Shown here: piece after piece, positions 43,828-52,913 of the stretch
Layout of the letters: the number at the start of each line of letters is the position of its first letter
How positions within the stretch are numbered: position 1 is the stretch's first letter
Assembly: GCA_944389315.1 (NCBI GenBank)
Contig: CALXLX010000012.1
Span: 1 to 64,000 of the forward strand
Reading direction: 5' to 3'
DNA from: an uncultured Opitutales bacterium
Lineage (GTDB): Bacteria > Verrucomicrobiota > Verrucomicrobiia > Opitutales > Intestinicryptomonadaceae
Length of the DNA: 64,000 nucleotides
Notes under the pieces: model-generated
Told to the model about the DNA's origin: nothing
The model's input: the letters and a program-made list of their open reading frames with translations, nothing else
The model's database searches: none
Translations under genes and position numbers: made by a program

Positions 43828-45105
43828 CTAGAATTCCTTCCTGAAGACCTCGCCAATTATCTCCGCGCAGTTTTCAAGCTCGGCGTCATCGTGCGACAGG
43901 CTTAAGAAGCAGCTCTCGTACGGGCTCGGCGCAAAATATACGCCGCGTTTCAGGCAGCCTTTGAAGAACTTTTTGTAGTTCTTGGCGGAGCTTTTCATCG
44001 CCTGAGAGAAATTGTCAACCCTGTCCTCCGAAAAATACAGCCCGAACAACCCGCATGTCTTTGGAATCTGGAGCGCCACGCCGCGCTCCTTCGCGCAAGC
44101 CGATATTGCCTCCGTTATAAGATCCGTGCTTTTCTGCAGCCGCGCATGGGGCTTGTCTTCGAGTATCATCTCCAGAGCCGTTTTGCCCGCAGCCATCGCA
44201 AGCGGGTTTCCGCTGAGAGTGCCTGCCTGGTATACTGGCCCAAGAGGCGCGAGAAACTCCATTATATCCCTCCTTCCCGCGAAAGCCCCCACGGGGAGCC
44301 CGCCTCCTATGATTTTCCCGAGAGCGCAAAGATCGGGCATGACGCCCTCCTTCTGCTGCGCGCCGCCCTCGGCTATCCTGAAGCCGGTTATGACCTCGTC
44401 GAAAATCAGCAGCGCGCCGTATTCTTTTGTTATCCTCCTAAGCTCCTTGAGAAAACCGTTCTGCGGAAGCATGAGGCCCGCATTCGCGGGGTAGGGCTCC
44501 ACTATGACGGCGGCAGTCTCGCCTCCGAATTTTGAGAAATACTCCTCGAGGGCGGGTATGTCGTTGTACTCCAGAACGCTTGTGAGCTTTGCAAGATCCT
44601 GCGGCACTCCGGCGCTGTCCGGGTTGCCAAACGTCAGCGCGCCGCTTCCCGCCTTGACGAGCAGGCTGTCGACATGCCCGTGGTAGCAGCCCGCAAATTT
44701 TACGATGCGGTCCCTGCCGGTGAATCCGCGGGCCAGGCGCACGCAAGACATGGTTGCCTCCGTGCCGGAATTTGTCATGCGCACCATCTGCGCGCAGGGG
44801 ACCATGTCCGTTATCAGCCTGGCCATCTCGTATTCGGCCTGGCATGGAGCCCCGAAGCTCGTTCCGCTCTCCGCAGCCTTGACTACGGCCTCCCTTATGC
44901 GCGGGTTGTTGTGCCCGAATAGCGCGGGCCCCCATGTGCACACAAAGTCGAAATAGGTGTTCCCGTCCACGGTGTAGAGCTTCGCCCCGTCGGCCCTGCG
45001 CACGAAGAACGGGGTTCCTCCCACGCTCTTAAACGCCCTGACGGGAGAGTTTACGCCGCCCGGAATAATTGCTTTGGATTTCTCGAACAATTCCTCGGAG
45101 TTCAT
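43828..45105 (-). CDS. hemL: glutamate-1-semialdehyde 2,1-aminomutase
   Basis: 425 residues. A PLP enzyme that forms 5-aminolevulinate in the C5 route of haem synthesis. It starts with SKAIIPGGVNSPVRAFKSVGG, and the Lys-containing PDLCALGKIIGGGLPVGAFAG (about 255-275) is the PLP site; FVCTWGPALFGHNNPR and MTNSGTEATMSCVRLARG are typical. AGGA sits 8 nt before the ATG. It follows nadE by 18 bp, so the two may be one operon. GluTR (hemA) is not in the window. Confidence 0.95.
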   Translation of the reverse strand: MNSEELFEKSKAIIPGGVNSPVRAFKSVGGTPFFVRRADGAKLYTVDGNTYFDFVCTWGPALFGHNNPRIREAVVKAAESGTSFGAPCQAEYEMARLITDMVPCAQMVRMTNSGTEATMSCVRLARGFTGRDRIVKFAGCYHGHVDSLLVKAGSGALTFGNPDSAGVPQDLAKLTSVLEYNDIPALEEYFSKFGGETAAVIVEPYPANAGLMLPQNGFLKELRRITKEYGALLIFDEVITGFRIAEGGAQQKEGVMPDLCALGKIIGGGLPVGAFAGRRDIMEFLAPLGPVYQAGTLSGNPLAMAAGKTALEMILEDKPHARLQKSTDLITEAISACAKERGVALQIPKTCGLFGLYFSEDRVDNFSQAMKSSAKNYKKFFKGCLKRGVYFAPSPYESCFLSLSHDDAELENCAEIIGEVFRKEF

Positions 45106-45123
45106 TAAAATTTCCTGCCTTTT

Positions 45124-46824
45124 TTATATATGGGTGTTTATTTTTCTTGCCAGTGGCATTCTGCGCCCCGTTCCGAACGCCAGGGAGGAAATTTTTATGC
45201 CGCAGGCAAACTGTTTGCGCTTGTACTCGTTGCGCTCAACCTTGCCTATTACGTCGGAGACTACTGCCTTGTCGTACCCCCTCCGGCATATCTCCTCCTG
45301 CGGGAGCATCTCCTCTATGTAAAGGCGCAGTATCCCGTCTAAAATGTCGTAGGGCGGCAGGGAGTCCTGGTCCTTTTGCCCGACTCTCAGCTCTGCGCTC
45401 GGCGGCTTGTCTATCGTATTTTGCGGAATTAGGGTTTTGCCCCTGTTTATGTATTTTGAAAGCTCGTAGACTTCCGTTTTGTACAAATCGGATATGGGGG
45501 ATAAAGCCCCGCAGGTATCCCCGTAGAGCGTGCAGTATCCGACGGCGCACTCGCTCTTGTTGCCAGTTGATAGGAGCATTGCGCCGAATTTGTTTGATAT
45601 TGCCATGAGCGTAAGCCCCCTTGCCCTGGACTGTATATTCTCCTCCGTGACGTCCGCCTTAAACCCCGCGAATATCTCCGACAAAGCGTCCTCCGCGCCC
45701 GATACTATCGGGGCTATTGGCACTTTCCTGTATTCTATCCCGAGGTTTTCCGCCAGCCGGAGTGCGTCGGCCACGCTGTGGGAGCTCGATATAGCAGAGG
45801 GCATGGCCACCCCCAAAACGTTTTTCGGCCCGAGCGCCTCGGCCGCCAGGGCAGCCACGAGGGCAGAGTCTATCCCTCCGCTAAGCCCGAGCACGACCTT
45901 TGAAAAACCGCTCTTTCTTACAAAGTCCCTTATGCCCAGAACGAGCGCCGAGTGTATGTCGGCTATGGACGAGTAATCCGCCCCGTCCCCCTCCCGCGCG
46001 CCTATGTCGAAGGGATCCACCACTCTCATATCCTCGGAGAACTTCTTCAGGCATTTCTGCTCGTCCATGCCGCTCTTTGATACGCCCGCTCCCGCGAAAG
46101 CCCCGCTGCCCCCCGCAAAGATAAGGTCGTCATTCCCGCCGACGAGATTCGCCCAAACAAGGGGCACCCCCACATAGTCCGATACCCTGCATAGCATGGC
46201 TCCGGATTTCCTCACGTTGTCGTTCGTTTTGGAAAATACGCTCGCCGAGATGTTGACGAGCAAGTCGAAGGCTTTTTTCGCCTTTGGAGTTCCGTCGGGG
46301 TTGAAATTCTGCGCGCGCAGGCTTTGCAGGGGCTTGTATCCGGAGTACCTTTTTGACGTGGATACTTCGTCGAGAGTCCAAATGTCCTCGCAGATTGTCA
46401 CGGCTATGCGCAGGCCCTTGAAGTCTATTATGCAATCGCTGTCTCCGGAATCGAATGTGCGGGGCTCGTCAAATACATCGTAATTTGGCATCAGAGCCTT
46501 GTCGTAGATTTTTACGACTTTCCCGTTTTCTATCCATGCGGCGGAATTGTGCGCCCCTATGGGCCCGCCGCTTTTGCGGATATACCCTATCAGGCAGGGC
46601 AGCGGAAGTTTTTCCGCAAGAGATTCCAGCGCGCTTTGGCTCTGACTTACAAAAGCTTTGCGGAGAGCCAGGTCTTTTGGGGAAAGCCCTACGAGCGCAA
46701 GCTCGGGGAACAGCGCAAACTCTGCTCCCATGCCCTTTAGCCTTTCCGCCGCGTCGAGAATCTTTTTTGCGTTGCCCTCAAAATCGCAGGGGGTGGTGTC
46801 TATTTGGCCTATGCCTATTTTCAT
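45124..46824 (-). CDS. nadE: glutamine-hydrolysing NAD+ synthase
   Basis: 566 residues. It amidates NaAD to NAD+. The N-terminal carbon-nitrogen hydrolase domain (MKIGIGQIDTTPCDFEGN to about 270) provides ammonia from glutamine: FPELALVGLSP carries the Glu, and LLVNISASVF the region after the Lys; the catalytic Cys lies in AVTICEDIW. The synthetase domain has VVLGLSGGIDSALVAALA (P-loop). ATG 46824 is chosen since the protein aligns to the family start there; the frame extends 43 residues upstream without an SD. It is immediately upstream of hemL and diverges from the esterase gene. Confidence 0.93.
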   Translation of the reverse strand: MKIGIGQIDTTPCDFEGNAKKILDAAERLKGMGAEFALFPELALVGLSPKDLALRKAFVSQSQSALESLAEKLPLPCLIGYIRKSGGPIGAHNSAAWIENGKVVKIYDKALMPNYDVFDEPRTFDSGDSDCIIDFKGLRIAVTICEDIWTLDEVSTSKRYSGYKPLQSLRAQNFNPDGTPKAKKAFDLLVNISASVFSKTNDNVRKSGAMLCRVSDYVGVPLVWANLVGGNDDLIFAGGSGAFAGAGVSKSGMDEQKCLKKFSEDMRVVDPFDIGAREGDGADYSSIADIHSALVLGIRDFVRKSGFSKVVLGLSGGIDSALVAALAAEALGPKNVLGVAMPSAISSSHSVADALRLAENLGIEYRKVPIAPIVSGAEDALSEIFAGFKADVTEENIQSRARGLTLMAISNKFGAMLLSTGNKSECAVGYCTLYGDTCGALSPISDLYKTEVYELSKYINRGKTLIPQNTIDKPPSAELRVGQKDQDSLPPYDILDGILRLYIEEMLPQEEICRRGYDKAVVSDVIGKVERNEYKRKQFACGIKISSLAFGTGRRMPLARKINTHI

Positions 46825-46951
46825 CTCAGTTAAAAATTTTCGGGAATGGAATTTTTTCCCATTTTTGCCGCATTGCGAGACAATTTTCCCAAAAAGCTTT
46901 TCTCGTCCGTTTTTTGTTGCGCGCAGTTTTTTGCAAATGGATAATTGCGGC

Positions 46952-48175
46952 ATGAAAAGGTTAGCCGTTTTTATTTGCGCATATGCGTTTATTTGCGCCG
47001 GTTTCGGCTCGGAGATTGCCGGATTGTGGGGTGAGGTTGAGAAGTTTGAGATTCCTCGCTATAAGGTGGAGAAGAAGGGCGAGGTAGACGAGATTATCTT
47101 CGAGGGGCCTCCCTACAAAGGCGCGCCGACGGAGGTCTTTGCGTATTACAGCAATCCCTCCATGGTTGGCGCGGGCGCGGCGAAGGGGAAATATCCGGCT
47201 ATTCTATGCATACACGGCGGGGGCGGAACCGCCTACGACGAATGGGTGAAAATCTGGGCCAGACGCGGGTACGCGGCCATGGCCATAGATTGGGACGGCT
47301 GCCGGCCCGACTCAAAGTTTCCCATGCCGGAGCGCGGCAAGAAGAAGACGCGCCTCGAGCACGGCGGGCCTGAGAAAACCTACGAGAATATAGCCCTGAA
47401 GGAGGGCATGGACATAAGGGATTCATGGTCGTACCAATCGGTGGCGCAGATAGCCAGGGCGCACTCGCTTCTGCGCTCCTTCGAGGAAGTGGACGAGTCC
47501 AAAACGGCAATTACGGGCATAAGCTGGGGAGGCTTTTTGACATGCCTGGTTGTGGGGGTGGACGGCCGCTTTTCCGCGGCGGTTCCCGTGTACGGTTGCG
47601 GCTTCGTGTGCGATTCGGATTTATGGCGCGGCAATTTCGAGGGCGTTATGGACGCAAAACACCTCGAGATATGGAAGGATAATTTCGACCCGTCAAACGG
47701 GCTGGCAAAGACGGATGTGCCTATGCTCTTTGTAAACGGCACGTCAGATCCGTGGTATGAGCCTGAAATTTGGAGCAGGTCCGTATCCTTGGTCAAGGAT
47801 GCCCAGGTTAAAATAATAAAGGATTTTCCCCATTCGCACGCGCCGTCGTGGGGCGTGGAGGAGATTCAAGTATTCATAGAAAGCTGTTTTGGCAAACAGA
47901 AGCCGCTGCCGATTTTTGCGTCGGTGGGTCTCGATGGGGGGAGTGTCTCGGCAAAGATAGTTTCGGCGGAGGGCATTATTTCCGCCAGGCTTTTTTATAC
48001 GGACAGCCCCATATCTTCTCCGCGCGGGGCAAAGTGGCGGAGCGTTCCCATGAATCCGTCTGCGGACGGCTCCTTTAGGGCGGAGCTGCCGCAGAACGCG
48101 CGCACCTTCTACATAGAGGCTGAGGATTCCCGCTCGTTTAAAACTACGTCTAATTTTCTATGCGTGCAAAAATGA
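46952..48175 (+). CDS. secreted alpha/beta hydrolase, acetyl-esterase-like
   Basis: 407 residues from the ATG at 46952, which opens a signal peptide (MKRLAVFICAYAFICAGFG). Alpha/beta hydrolase fold: oxyanion HGGGG block, nucleophile elbow GISWGGF, acid VNGTSDPWYEPE and the histidine in FPHSHAPSW. The C-terminal ~80 residues form an extra beta domain. Relatives act as acetyl xylan or cephalosporin-C-type deacetylases or as prolyl-oligopeptidase-like esterases. It is probably another de-esterifying enzyme for glycans. The start 15 nt further upstream (ATG 46937) is possible. It precedes tRNA-Met. Confidence 0.8.
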   Translation: MKRLAVFICAYAFICAGFGSEIAGLWGEVEKFEIPRYKVEKKGEVDEIIFEGPPYKGAPTEVFAYYSNPSMVGAGAAKGKYPAILCIHGGGGTAYDEWVKIWARRGYAAMAIDWDGCRPDSKFPMPERGKKKTRLEHGGPEKTYENIALKEGMDIRDSWSYQSVAQIARAHSLLRSFEEVDESKTAITGISWGGFLTCLVVGVDGRFSAAVPVYGCGFVCDSDLWRGNFEGVMDAKHLEIWKDNFDPSNGLAKTDVPMLFVNGTSDPWYEPEIWSRSVSLVKDAQVKIIKDFPHSHAPSWGVEEIQVFIESCFGKQKPLPIFASVGLDGGSVSAKIVSAEGIISARLFYTDSPISSPRGAKWRSVPMNPSADGSFRAELPQNARTFYIEAEDSRSFKTTSNFLCVQK

Positions 48176-48177
48176 AC

Positions 48178-48205
48178 TTGACTATATTTCGCCTAAGGGT
48201 AGATT
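48178..48205 (+). promoter_or_regulatory. predicted promoter of the tRNA-Met gene
   Basis: TTGACT (48178-48183), 16-bp spacer, TAGATT (48200-48205). It begins 2 bp after the esterase stop codon and lies 19 bp before the tRNA 5' end. Confidence 0.65.
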
Positions 48206-48224
48206 GCATGATCTTTAAAAGTAA

Positions 48225-48299
<75 letters not shown>

Positions 48300-48304
48300 C
48301 CTTT

Positions 48305-48348
48305 AAAAGCCCGCAAGCCGCGCATTTAAGCGCCTTGCGGGCTTTTTT
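48305..48348 (+). terminator. terminator after the tRNA-Met gene
   Basis: AAAAGCCCGCAAG (48305-48317) with CTTGCGGGCTTTT (48334-48346), perfect 13-bp arms, followed by a T-run. Confidence 0.94.
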
Positions 48349-48434
48349 ATGTTTTGTTTTATGCTCAACAAAAGTGCATATGCGGCAAGTTTCCTTAAAC
48401 TGCTGCCCTATAGGGGCTTCGGCTGATGCCATAG

Positions 48435-48462
48435 TTGACCCAAAATGTTTGACTTGTATAGA
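48435..48462 (+). promoter_or_regulatory. predicted promoter for the gene at 48560
   Basis: TTGACC (48435-48440), 16-bp spacer, TATAGA (48457-48462), giving a leader of about 90 nt before the ATG at 48560. The leader contains no structure I recognise. Confidence 0.5.
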
Positions 48463-48559
48463 AGTCTTCGTTTGTCTATAAATCCGCCAAGCAGGGAGGT
48501 TGTTTTACCTTTGAGTTTGCGGGTGTTTGTTTTTTAGGGATTAAGACGGGGTATTTTTT

Positions 48560-50734
48560 ATGGGTAGAATGAGATTTATTGGGCTAAAATTTCTATGCGC
48601 GGTTGCATGTTTTCTTGCGGGAGCAAATTTTGCCCTGTCTGCCGGATCTAATACAATAGACAGGCGGGCGGTAGTCGAGAGGCACAATCCGTCCTTTAGC
48701 CAGATTAGAAAGGAGTCTCCCTCGCAAGTGGGCAACGGGGAGTTTGCGTTCTCCTTCGACATAACGGGGTTGCAGACCTTTATTCCCTTCAACACCCTGG
48801 CGCACTGGGCGTGGCATTCTGAGCCGCTGCCCGATGGGGTCAAAGAATCCGACTTCAAAGGGCTTAAGATAAAGGCGTTCGGCAAGACGAGGGTATATCC
48901 GTCGGACTTGGCCTCCGCAAAAAAAGCCGTTGAGAAGTATCCCGAGGCATTCCCAGATGCGGAATTTTCCGACAAGGAAAAACTCGCCGCAAAATGGCTT
49001 AAGGAAAATCCGCACGCCCTGAATCTGGGGCGCATAGGCTTTGTGTTTGTCTCCGACAGCGGCAAAACTGCGGAGCTTTCCGACATATCCAACGCCCGCC
49101 AGACATTGCGGCTCTTCGACGGATACGCCGAGAGCGTTTTCGACGTCTTCGGCCAAACCGTCAAGACCCGCACCTTCGCCCATCCCTCGCGCGACGCGCT
49201 GTGCGTGAACGTCGACAGCCCCCTGATAAAAAGCGGGCGCTTGAAAATTTTTGTGGAGTTTCCCTACGGTGACTCGCGCGACAGGGCATTTTTTGTCGGA
49301 GACTGGAACTCCCCTGGGAAGCACAAGTCCCTCCTGGAGGAGAACAAATTTTCCGCGGAAGGCGGAACCGCCCTTGTGCGCCGCATATTGGATTGCGACT
49401 CTTATTTCGCCAGGATTTCCTGGAGCGGCAAAGCCTCTTTTGAGGCCGATAAAGACAATTCGCACAGGTTTTACATCGTTCCTTCAGGGGACAAGTTGGA
49501 TTTTATCTGCGAGTTTTCAAAGCTCCCCCCCGCCGCGGATTTGGAGACTGGGTCCGCCTTCGCGGAAAATGTGCGCATGTGGAACTCGTATTGGCAGTCA
49601 GGGGCGGCGTTGGATTTTGGAGGAACCGAAGACCCGAGGGCTTTCGAGCTGGAGCGGCGCATAATACTTTCTTTGTATCTTATGCGGGTGCAGGAGTGCG
49701 GCTCTTTGCCCCCGCAGGAAAGCGGGCTTCTGAGCAACAGCTGGCACGGGAAATTCCACTATGAGATGATATTCTGGCATGCGGCGCATTTTGGCGCATG
49801 GGGCAGAAGGCATCTTGCCGATAGGCAACTTGGGGTATATTTCAAGGCTTTGGAGGGCGCCAAGAAGCGCGCGGCGGAGCAGGGATATTCGGGCGCAAGA
49901 TGGTTTAAGTGCTCCGGAGACACTCTCGCCGAATGGCCGCATATCATACACGCAACCCTGATATGGCAGCAGCCGCACCCGATATGGTTTGCGCGGCAGG
50001 CCTATATGCTAAACCCCTCGCGGGAAGTTCTTGAAAAATACTCCGAGATAGTTTTCCAGACTGCCGATTTTATGGCCTCCTTTGCGCGGAAGGACGAATC
50101 TGGCAGATACAATCTCGACTATCCCATAACCGTAGTTTCTGAAAATTGCGATCTTCTGTCTACCCGCAATCCCGCCTTTGAGCTCGGCTACTGGAGATAC
50201 GGCCTGCGTGCGGCATTGGAGTGGCGCTCCCTTATGGGGCTACCTGAGAACCCCAAGTGGAGGGAGGTCTTGGACAACCTTGCGCCTATTCCCGTTGAGG
50301 AAGGCGTATATGTCACGTACGAGGGCATTCCCGACATGTGGACAAAGATGAATTTTGAGCACCCCGCGCTCTCGGGGATTTACGGCGTGCTTCCTGGAGA
50401 CGGCGTTGACAGGGAGGTCTTTGCCCGAACTCTCGGCAAGATTTTGCAAGAATGGAATTTCGACAGGGTTTGGGGGTGGGACTTCCCCATGCTGGCCATG
50501 GCTTGTTCGCGCCTCGGCTGGAGGGATAAATCCATAGACATGCTCCTCCACCCGAGCAAAAATTTCATGTTTGACGAGCACGGCATAGCCACGGGAGGGC
50601 CCTGTCCGTATTTCCCCTCCAACGGCGGTTTGCTTTTGGCTGTGGCGTATATGGCTGCCAACGGAGACTCTCCCAATGGGCTGTTCCCCGAGAGCTGGCG
50701 CGTAAAGAGGGAAGGCTTTCCGAAATTCGAGTAA
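48560..50734 (+). CDS. secreted protein, putative (alpha/alpha)6-barrel glycosidase of unassigned family
   Basis: 724 residues with a signal peptide (MGRMRFIGLKFLCAVACFLAGANFALSA). After the mature start comes ERHNPSF...SPSQVGNGEFAFSFDITGLQTF, a beginning found in GH65-like and related clan GH-L proteins. The N-terminal half is beta-sandwich-like, and the C-terminal half is helical: NSWHGKFHYEMIFWHAAHFGAWG, DTLAEWPHIIHATLIWQQPH and RVWGWDFPMLAMACSRLGW carry conserved acidic and aromatic residues as in six-hairpin glycosidases. I do not identify a CAZy family. It is monocistronic behind its own promoter. The start 48560 has GGGG 8 nt upstream. Confidence 0.6.
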   Translation: MGRMRFIGLKFLCAVACFLAGANFALSAGSNTIDRRAVVERHNPSFSQIRKESPSQVGNGEFAFSFDITGLQTFIPFNTLAHWAWHSEPLPDGVKESDFKGLKIKAFGKTRVYPSDLASAKKAVEKYPEAFPDAEFSDKEKLAAKWLKENPHALNLGRIGFVFVSDSGKTAELSDISNARQTLRLFDGYAESVFDVFGQTVKTRTFAHPSRDALCVNVDSPLIKSGRLKIFVEFPYGDSRDRAFFVGDWNSPGKHKSLLEENKFSAEGGTALVRRILDCDSYFARISWSGKASFEADKDNSHRFYIVPSGDKLDFICEFSKLPPAADLETGSAFAENVRMWNSYWQSGAALDFGGTEDPRAFELERRIILSLYLMRVQECGSLPPQESGLLSNSWHGKFHYEMIFWHAAHFGAWGRRHLADRQLGVYFKALEGAKKRAAEQGYSGARWFKCSGDTLAEWPHIIHATLIWQQPHPIWFARQAYMLNPSREVLEKYSEIVFQTADFMASFARKDESGRYNLDYPITVVSENCDLLSTRNPAFELGYWRYGLRAALEWRSLMGLPENPKWREVLDNLAPIPVEEGVYVTYEGIPDMWTKMNFEHPALSGIYGVLPGDGVDREVFARTLGKILQEWNFDRVWGWDFPMLAMACSRLGWRDKSIDMLLHPSKNFMFDEHGIATGGPCPYFPSNGGLLLAVAYMAANGDSPNGLFPESWRVKREGFPKFE

Positions 50735-50927
50735 ACCCGCCTTTGGAAGGAGCGCAATGTAAAGATCTTGCCTTTTGCATAAACGTATGGTCTCCGATGT
50801 TTTTTTGGGGAGCGCGCCTTGCCGCGGCCATGCCTCTTGCTTTGTGTTGCAAGGTTGTAGGAGCCTTTCCATTGAGGTTGACTTTTAGCATGACTTGCGT
50901 ATTGTTTATACTTTGTAGAAAGGAATT

Positions 50928-50950
50928 AGCGCCTTCTTGATGTTGGCGCT
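50928..50950 (+). repeat. inverted repeat before the DUF4405-like gene
   Basis: AGCGCC (50928-50933) with GGCGCT (50945-50950), 12 bp ahead of the ATG at 50962; it could fold in the leader. Otherwise the 225-bp gap before this gene holds no gene I accept. Confidence 0.35.
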
Positions 50951-50961
50951 ATGTTTTGTTT

Positions 50962-51288
50962 ATGAATGTAGTAAGAAGAATTACCGATACGGTTCTTTTT
51001 TTAAGTTTTTGCTTCCTTGCCGGAACGGGGATAATGATGAAGTTTTCCTTTGTAAAAGGAATGGGTCCGCAGAGCGTGCTGGGTTTCGGAAAGGGTTCTT
51101 GGGAGGTCTTCCATCTGTGGGTGGGGGTGCTCATGTTGGCGGCCGTGCTTGTGCATCTTTTTGTAAACAGGATTTGGATTTTCAAAGTAGCCGCGAAGGA
51201 CAAGCCCTGGGCGGCGATAGCAGTCATTGCAATAGGCCTTTTCCTTGTTGCGCTCCTTGCGCTTTCGCCCACGGTCGTGGCAAAGTAG
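50962..51288 (+). CDS. small membrane protein, DUF4405-like (possible haem-binding helices)
   Basis: 108 residues from the ATG at 50962; TTG 50956 would add two residues. Three hydrophobic helices: about 9-25, 47-69 and 82-105. The block FGKGSWEVFHLWVGVLMLAAVLVHLFVNR has His residues placed as in cytochrome b561-like and DUF4405 proteins, where they may hold haem. No partner gene is adjacent. Membrane location is firm; haem binding is an inference. Confidence 0.7.
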   Translation: MNVVRRITDTVLFLSFCFLAGTGIMMKFSFVKGMGPQSVLGFGKGSWEVFHLWVGVLMLAAVLVHLFVNRIWIFKVAAKDKPWAAIAVIAIGLFLVALLALSPTVVAK

Positions 51289-51312
51289 CAGGGCTTTTTA
51301 TTCTTTTTATTG

Positions 51313-51341
51313 TTGCGCCACGATGCGCGCGGCGCGATAAT
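51313..51341 (+). promoter_or_regulatory. possible promoter for GH16 giving a very short leader
   Basis: TTGCGC (51313-51318), 17-bp GC-rich spacer, GATAAT (51336-51341). The ATG at 51350 is only 8 nt behind the -10 box, so the mRNA would be leaderless or nearly so. Confidence 0.4.
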
Positions 51342-51349
51342 ATGGGGAT

Positions 51350-52780
51350 ATGAAAACCTCTTTGCTCCATTCGGCCGTTATATTGTTGTTTACAACATTG
51401 GTTTCGTCGGCCCTGCCGCCCGAAGGCAAGAACTGGAAGCTCGTCTGGCAGGACGACTTCAACTATTCCGACGCCGACTTGGACAAGGAGTGGATATCCC
51501 AGAACAGCTCGTCCACGCATGTCGCCTGCAGCCGCTGGCGCGAGAACGCCGTTGTGAAGGACGGCGTCCTGAGCCTTGTAAACAAGAAGGAAAGGCGCGG
51601 CGACAACGACTGGACCAGCGGCAGCATCTGGACGAAAAAACTTTTCAAATACGGGTATTTTGAATGCCGCTATAAATACGCCAAGCACCCCGCCACGAAC
51701 AATTCTTTCTGGCTCATGACGCAGTGGTGGCAGAAAAAGTCTATAAAAGAGGGAAAGGCGTTTGAAATAGACATAAACGAGGGGTGGTATCCGGACATAT
51801 TCCGCGCGACGATACACAACTGGTCCGACTTGCGCAAGAAGAGGGACAGGTTCGGCACTCCGGACCACTACTTCAGCACGAGGACATACTGCCTGTCTCC
51901 CGACAACGGCTCTCCGTGGCATTCGATAGAGCTTGAAAAGCCCGTCAAGACGAGCCGCATAAGATTTTCATCGCCCCATGGGGGCAGGTTCCATCTGCGC
52001 GAGATACGCGCGTGGCAGGAGAGCGATTTGGGCTATCCAGACATACGTACCGGCGGGATACCTCCGAGCCTTTCCAATTTGAAAAACTACGCGCAAGACG
52101 CGAAAATCGTCGCCACAAGCCCCCTTAATGAGAATTTTCCCAAATATCCGCCAAGCAATGTCATAGATGGTAAGATATCCACTTCTTGGATAACTTCTGT
52201 CGACGGGGAGAAGTTCATAGAGTTGGATTTCGGCCAGGAGCGCGAAATAGGCTGCGTCCAGTTCCTGACGGGGTGGGAGGCCGCGGTGGATTCCGACAAG
52301 AATGTAATCTTCGACAGGGCAAAGCTTTTGCGGTCCATAGGTAAGAACAAGGACGCCGAGCTTGTCGAGAAGCGTGAAAAGGAGGGCACGGACCATTCAT
52401 ACGTATCCTACATATACGACTATAAGATTGAGTATTGGGACGGCGCAAAGTGGGTGGAGCTCGCCTCCGAAAACGAAGGTAAATACGCCGCGGTGGATTT
52501 GGCCGCCGACTATTACGTCTACGGCCTGGAATGGAACGAGAACGAGATAATCTTTTATTTCAACAACGTTCCGTACCGGCGCATAAAGAACGAGTTTTGC
52601 CACCACGAGACTCCGATATGGCTGAGCCTTGCAATACTTTGGACTCTTGCCCCGCTGGACGATAGCCTTCATCTTACCCATATGGACGTCGATTACGTCA
52701 AGGTCTGGCAGGACGCCGACGACAAGAAATCCTTCATGCGGGACAGAACCCCCGACGAGCTGAAAGTCTCCTACAAATAA
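51350..52780 (+). CDS. secreted GH16 glycoside hydrolase with a nested discoidin (F5/8 type C)-like domain
   Basis: 476 residues; signal peptide about 1-21. The GH16 jelly roll opens with WKLVWQDDFNYSDADLDKEW and has the catalytic signature EIDINE (139-144), giving the nucleophile Glu, the assisting Asp and the acid/base Glu. After about residue 182 the GH16 sequence stops and a roughly 200-residue segment intervenes: NVIDGKISTSWITS...KFIELDFGQEREIGCVQF...YDYKIEYWDGAKWVELAS, a discoidin/CBM32-like fold. The GH16 strands resume at YYVYGLEWNENEIIFYFNNVPYRR (about 388-411) and end near 455. So the binding domain is inserted in the fold, not appended. It probably cleaves beta-1,3- or beta-1,4-linked galactans or glucans. 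Confidence 0.88.
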   Translation: MKTSLLHSAVILLFTTLVSSALPPEGKNWKLVWQDDFNYSDADLDKEWISQNSSSTHVACSRWRENAVVKDGVLSLVNKKERRGDNDWTSGSIWTKKLFKYGYFECRYKYAKHPATNNSFWLMTQWWQKKSIKEGKAFEIDINEGWYPDIFRATIHNWSDLRKKRDRFGTPDHYFSTRTYCLSPDNGSPWHSIELEKPVKTSRIRFSSPHGGRFHLREIRAWQESDLGYPDIRTGGIPPSLSNLKNYAQDAKIVATSPLNENFPKYPPSNVIDGKISTSWITSVDGEKFIELDFGQEREIGCVQFLTGWEAAVDSDKNVIFDRAKLLRSIGKNKDAELVEKREKEGTDHSYVSYIYDYKIEYWDGAKWVELASENEGKYAAVDLAADYYVYGLEWNENEIIFYFNNVPYRRIKNEFCHHETPIWLSLAILWTLAPLDDSLHLTHMDVDYVKVWQDADDKKSFMRDRTPDELKVSYK

Positions 52781-52803
52781 AGGCGCCCATGCGCAGTTTT
52801 TCC

Positions 52804-52836
52804 GCCGCGGGTCTAAGCCAGATCCCGCGGCTTTTT
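52804..52836 (+). terminator. terminator of the GH16 gene
   Basis: GCCGCGGG (52804-52811) with CCCGCGGC (52824-52831), 12-nt loop, then TTTTT. Confidence 0.9.
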
Positions 52837-52869
52837 CATGCCGGCTTTTGGAGCTATTTTTTTCGGCGC

Positions 52870-52901
52870 AAAAAATGCCCGAATCCGGAAAGATTCGGGC
52901 A
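52870..52901 (-). terminator. terminator of the tRNA-Lys gene
   Basis: TGCCCGAATC (52876-52885) with GATTCGGGCA (52892-52901), perfect 10-bp stem and 6-nt loop; on the minus strand it is followed by TTTTTT. Confidence 0.92.
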
Positions 52902-52913
52902 GGATAAAAGCTA

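Noticed and set aside
50743-50940. 65-residue ORF before the DUF4405-like gene
   Set aside because: TTG start, no SD, Cys- and Met-rich low-quality sequence.
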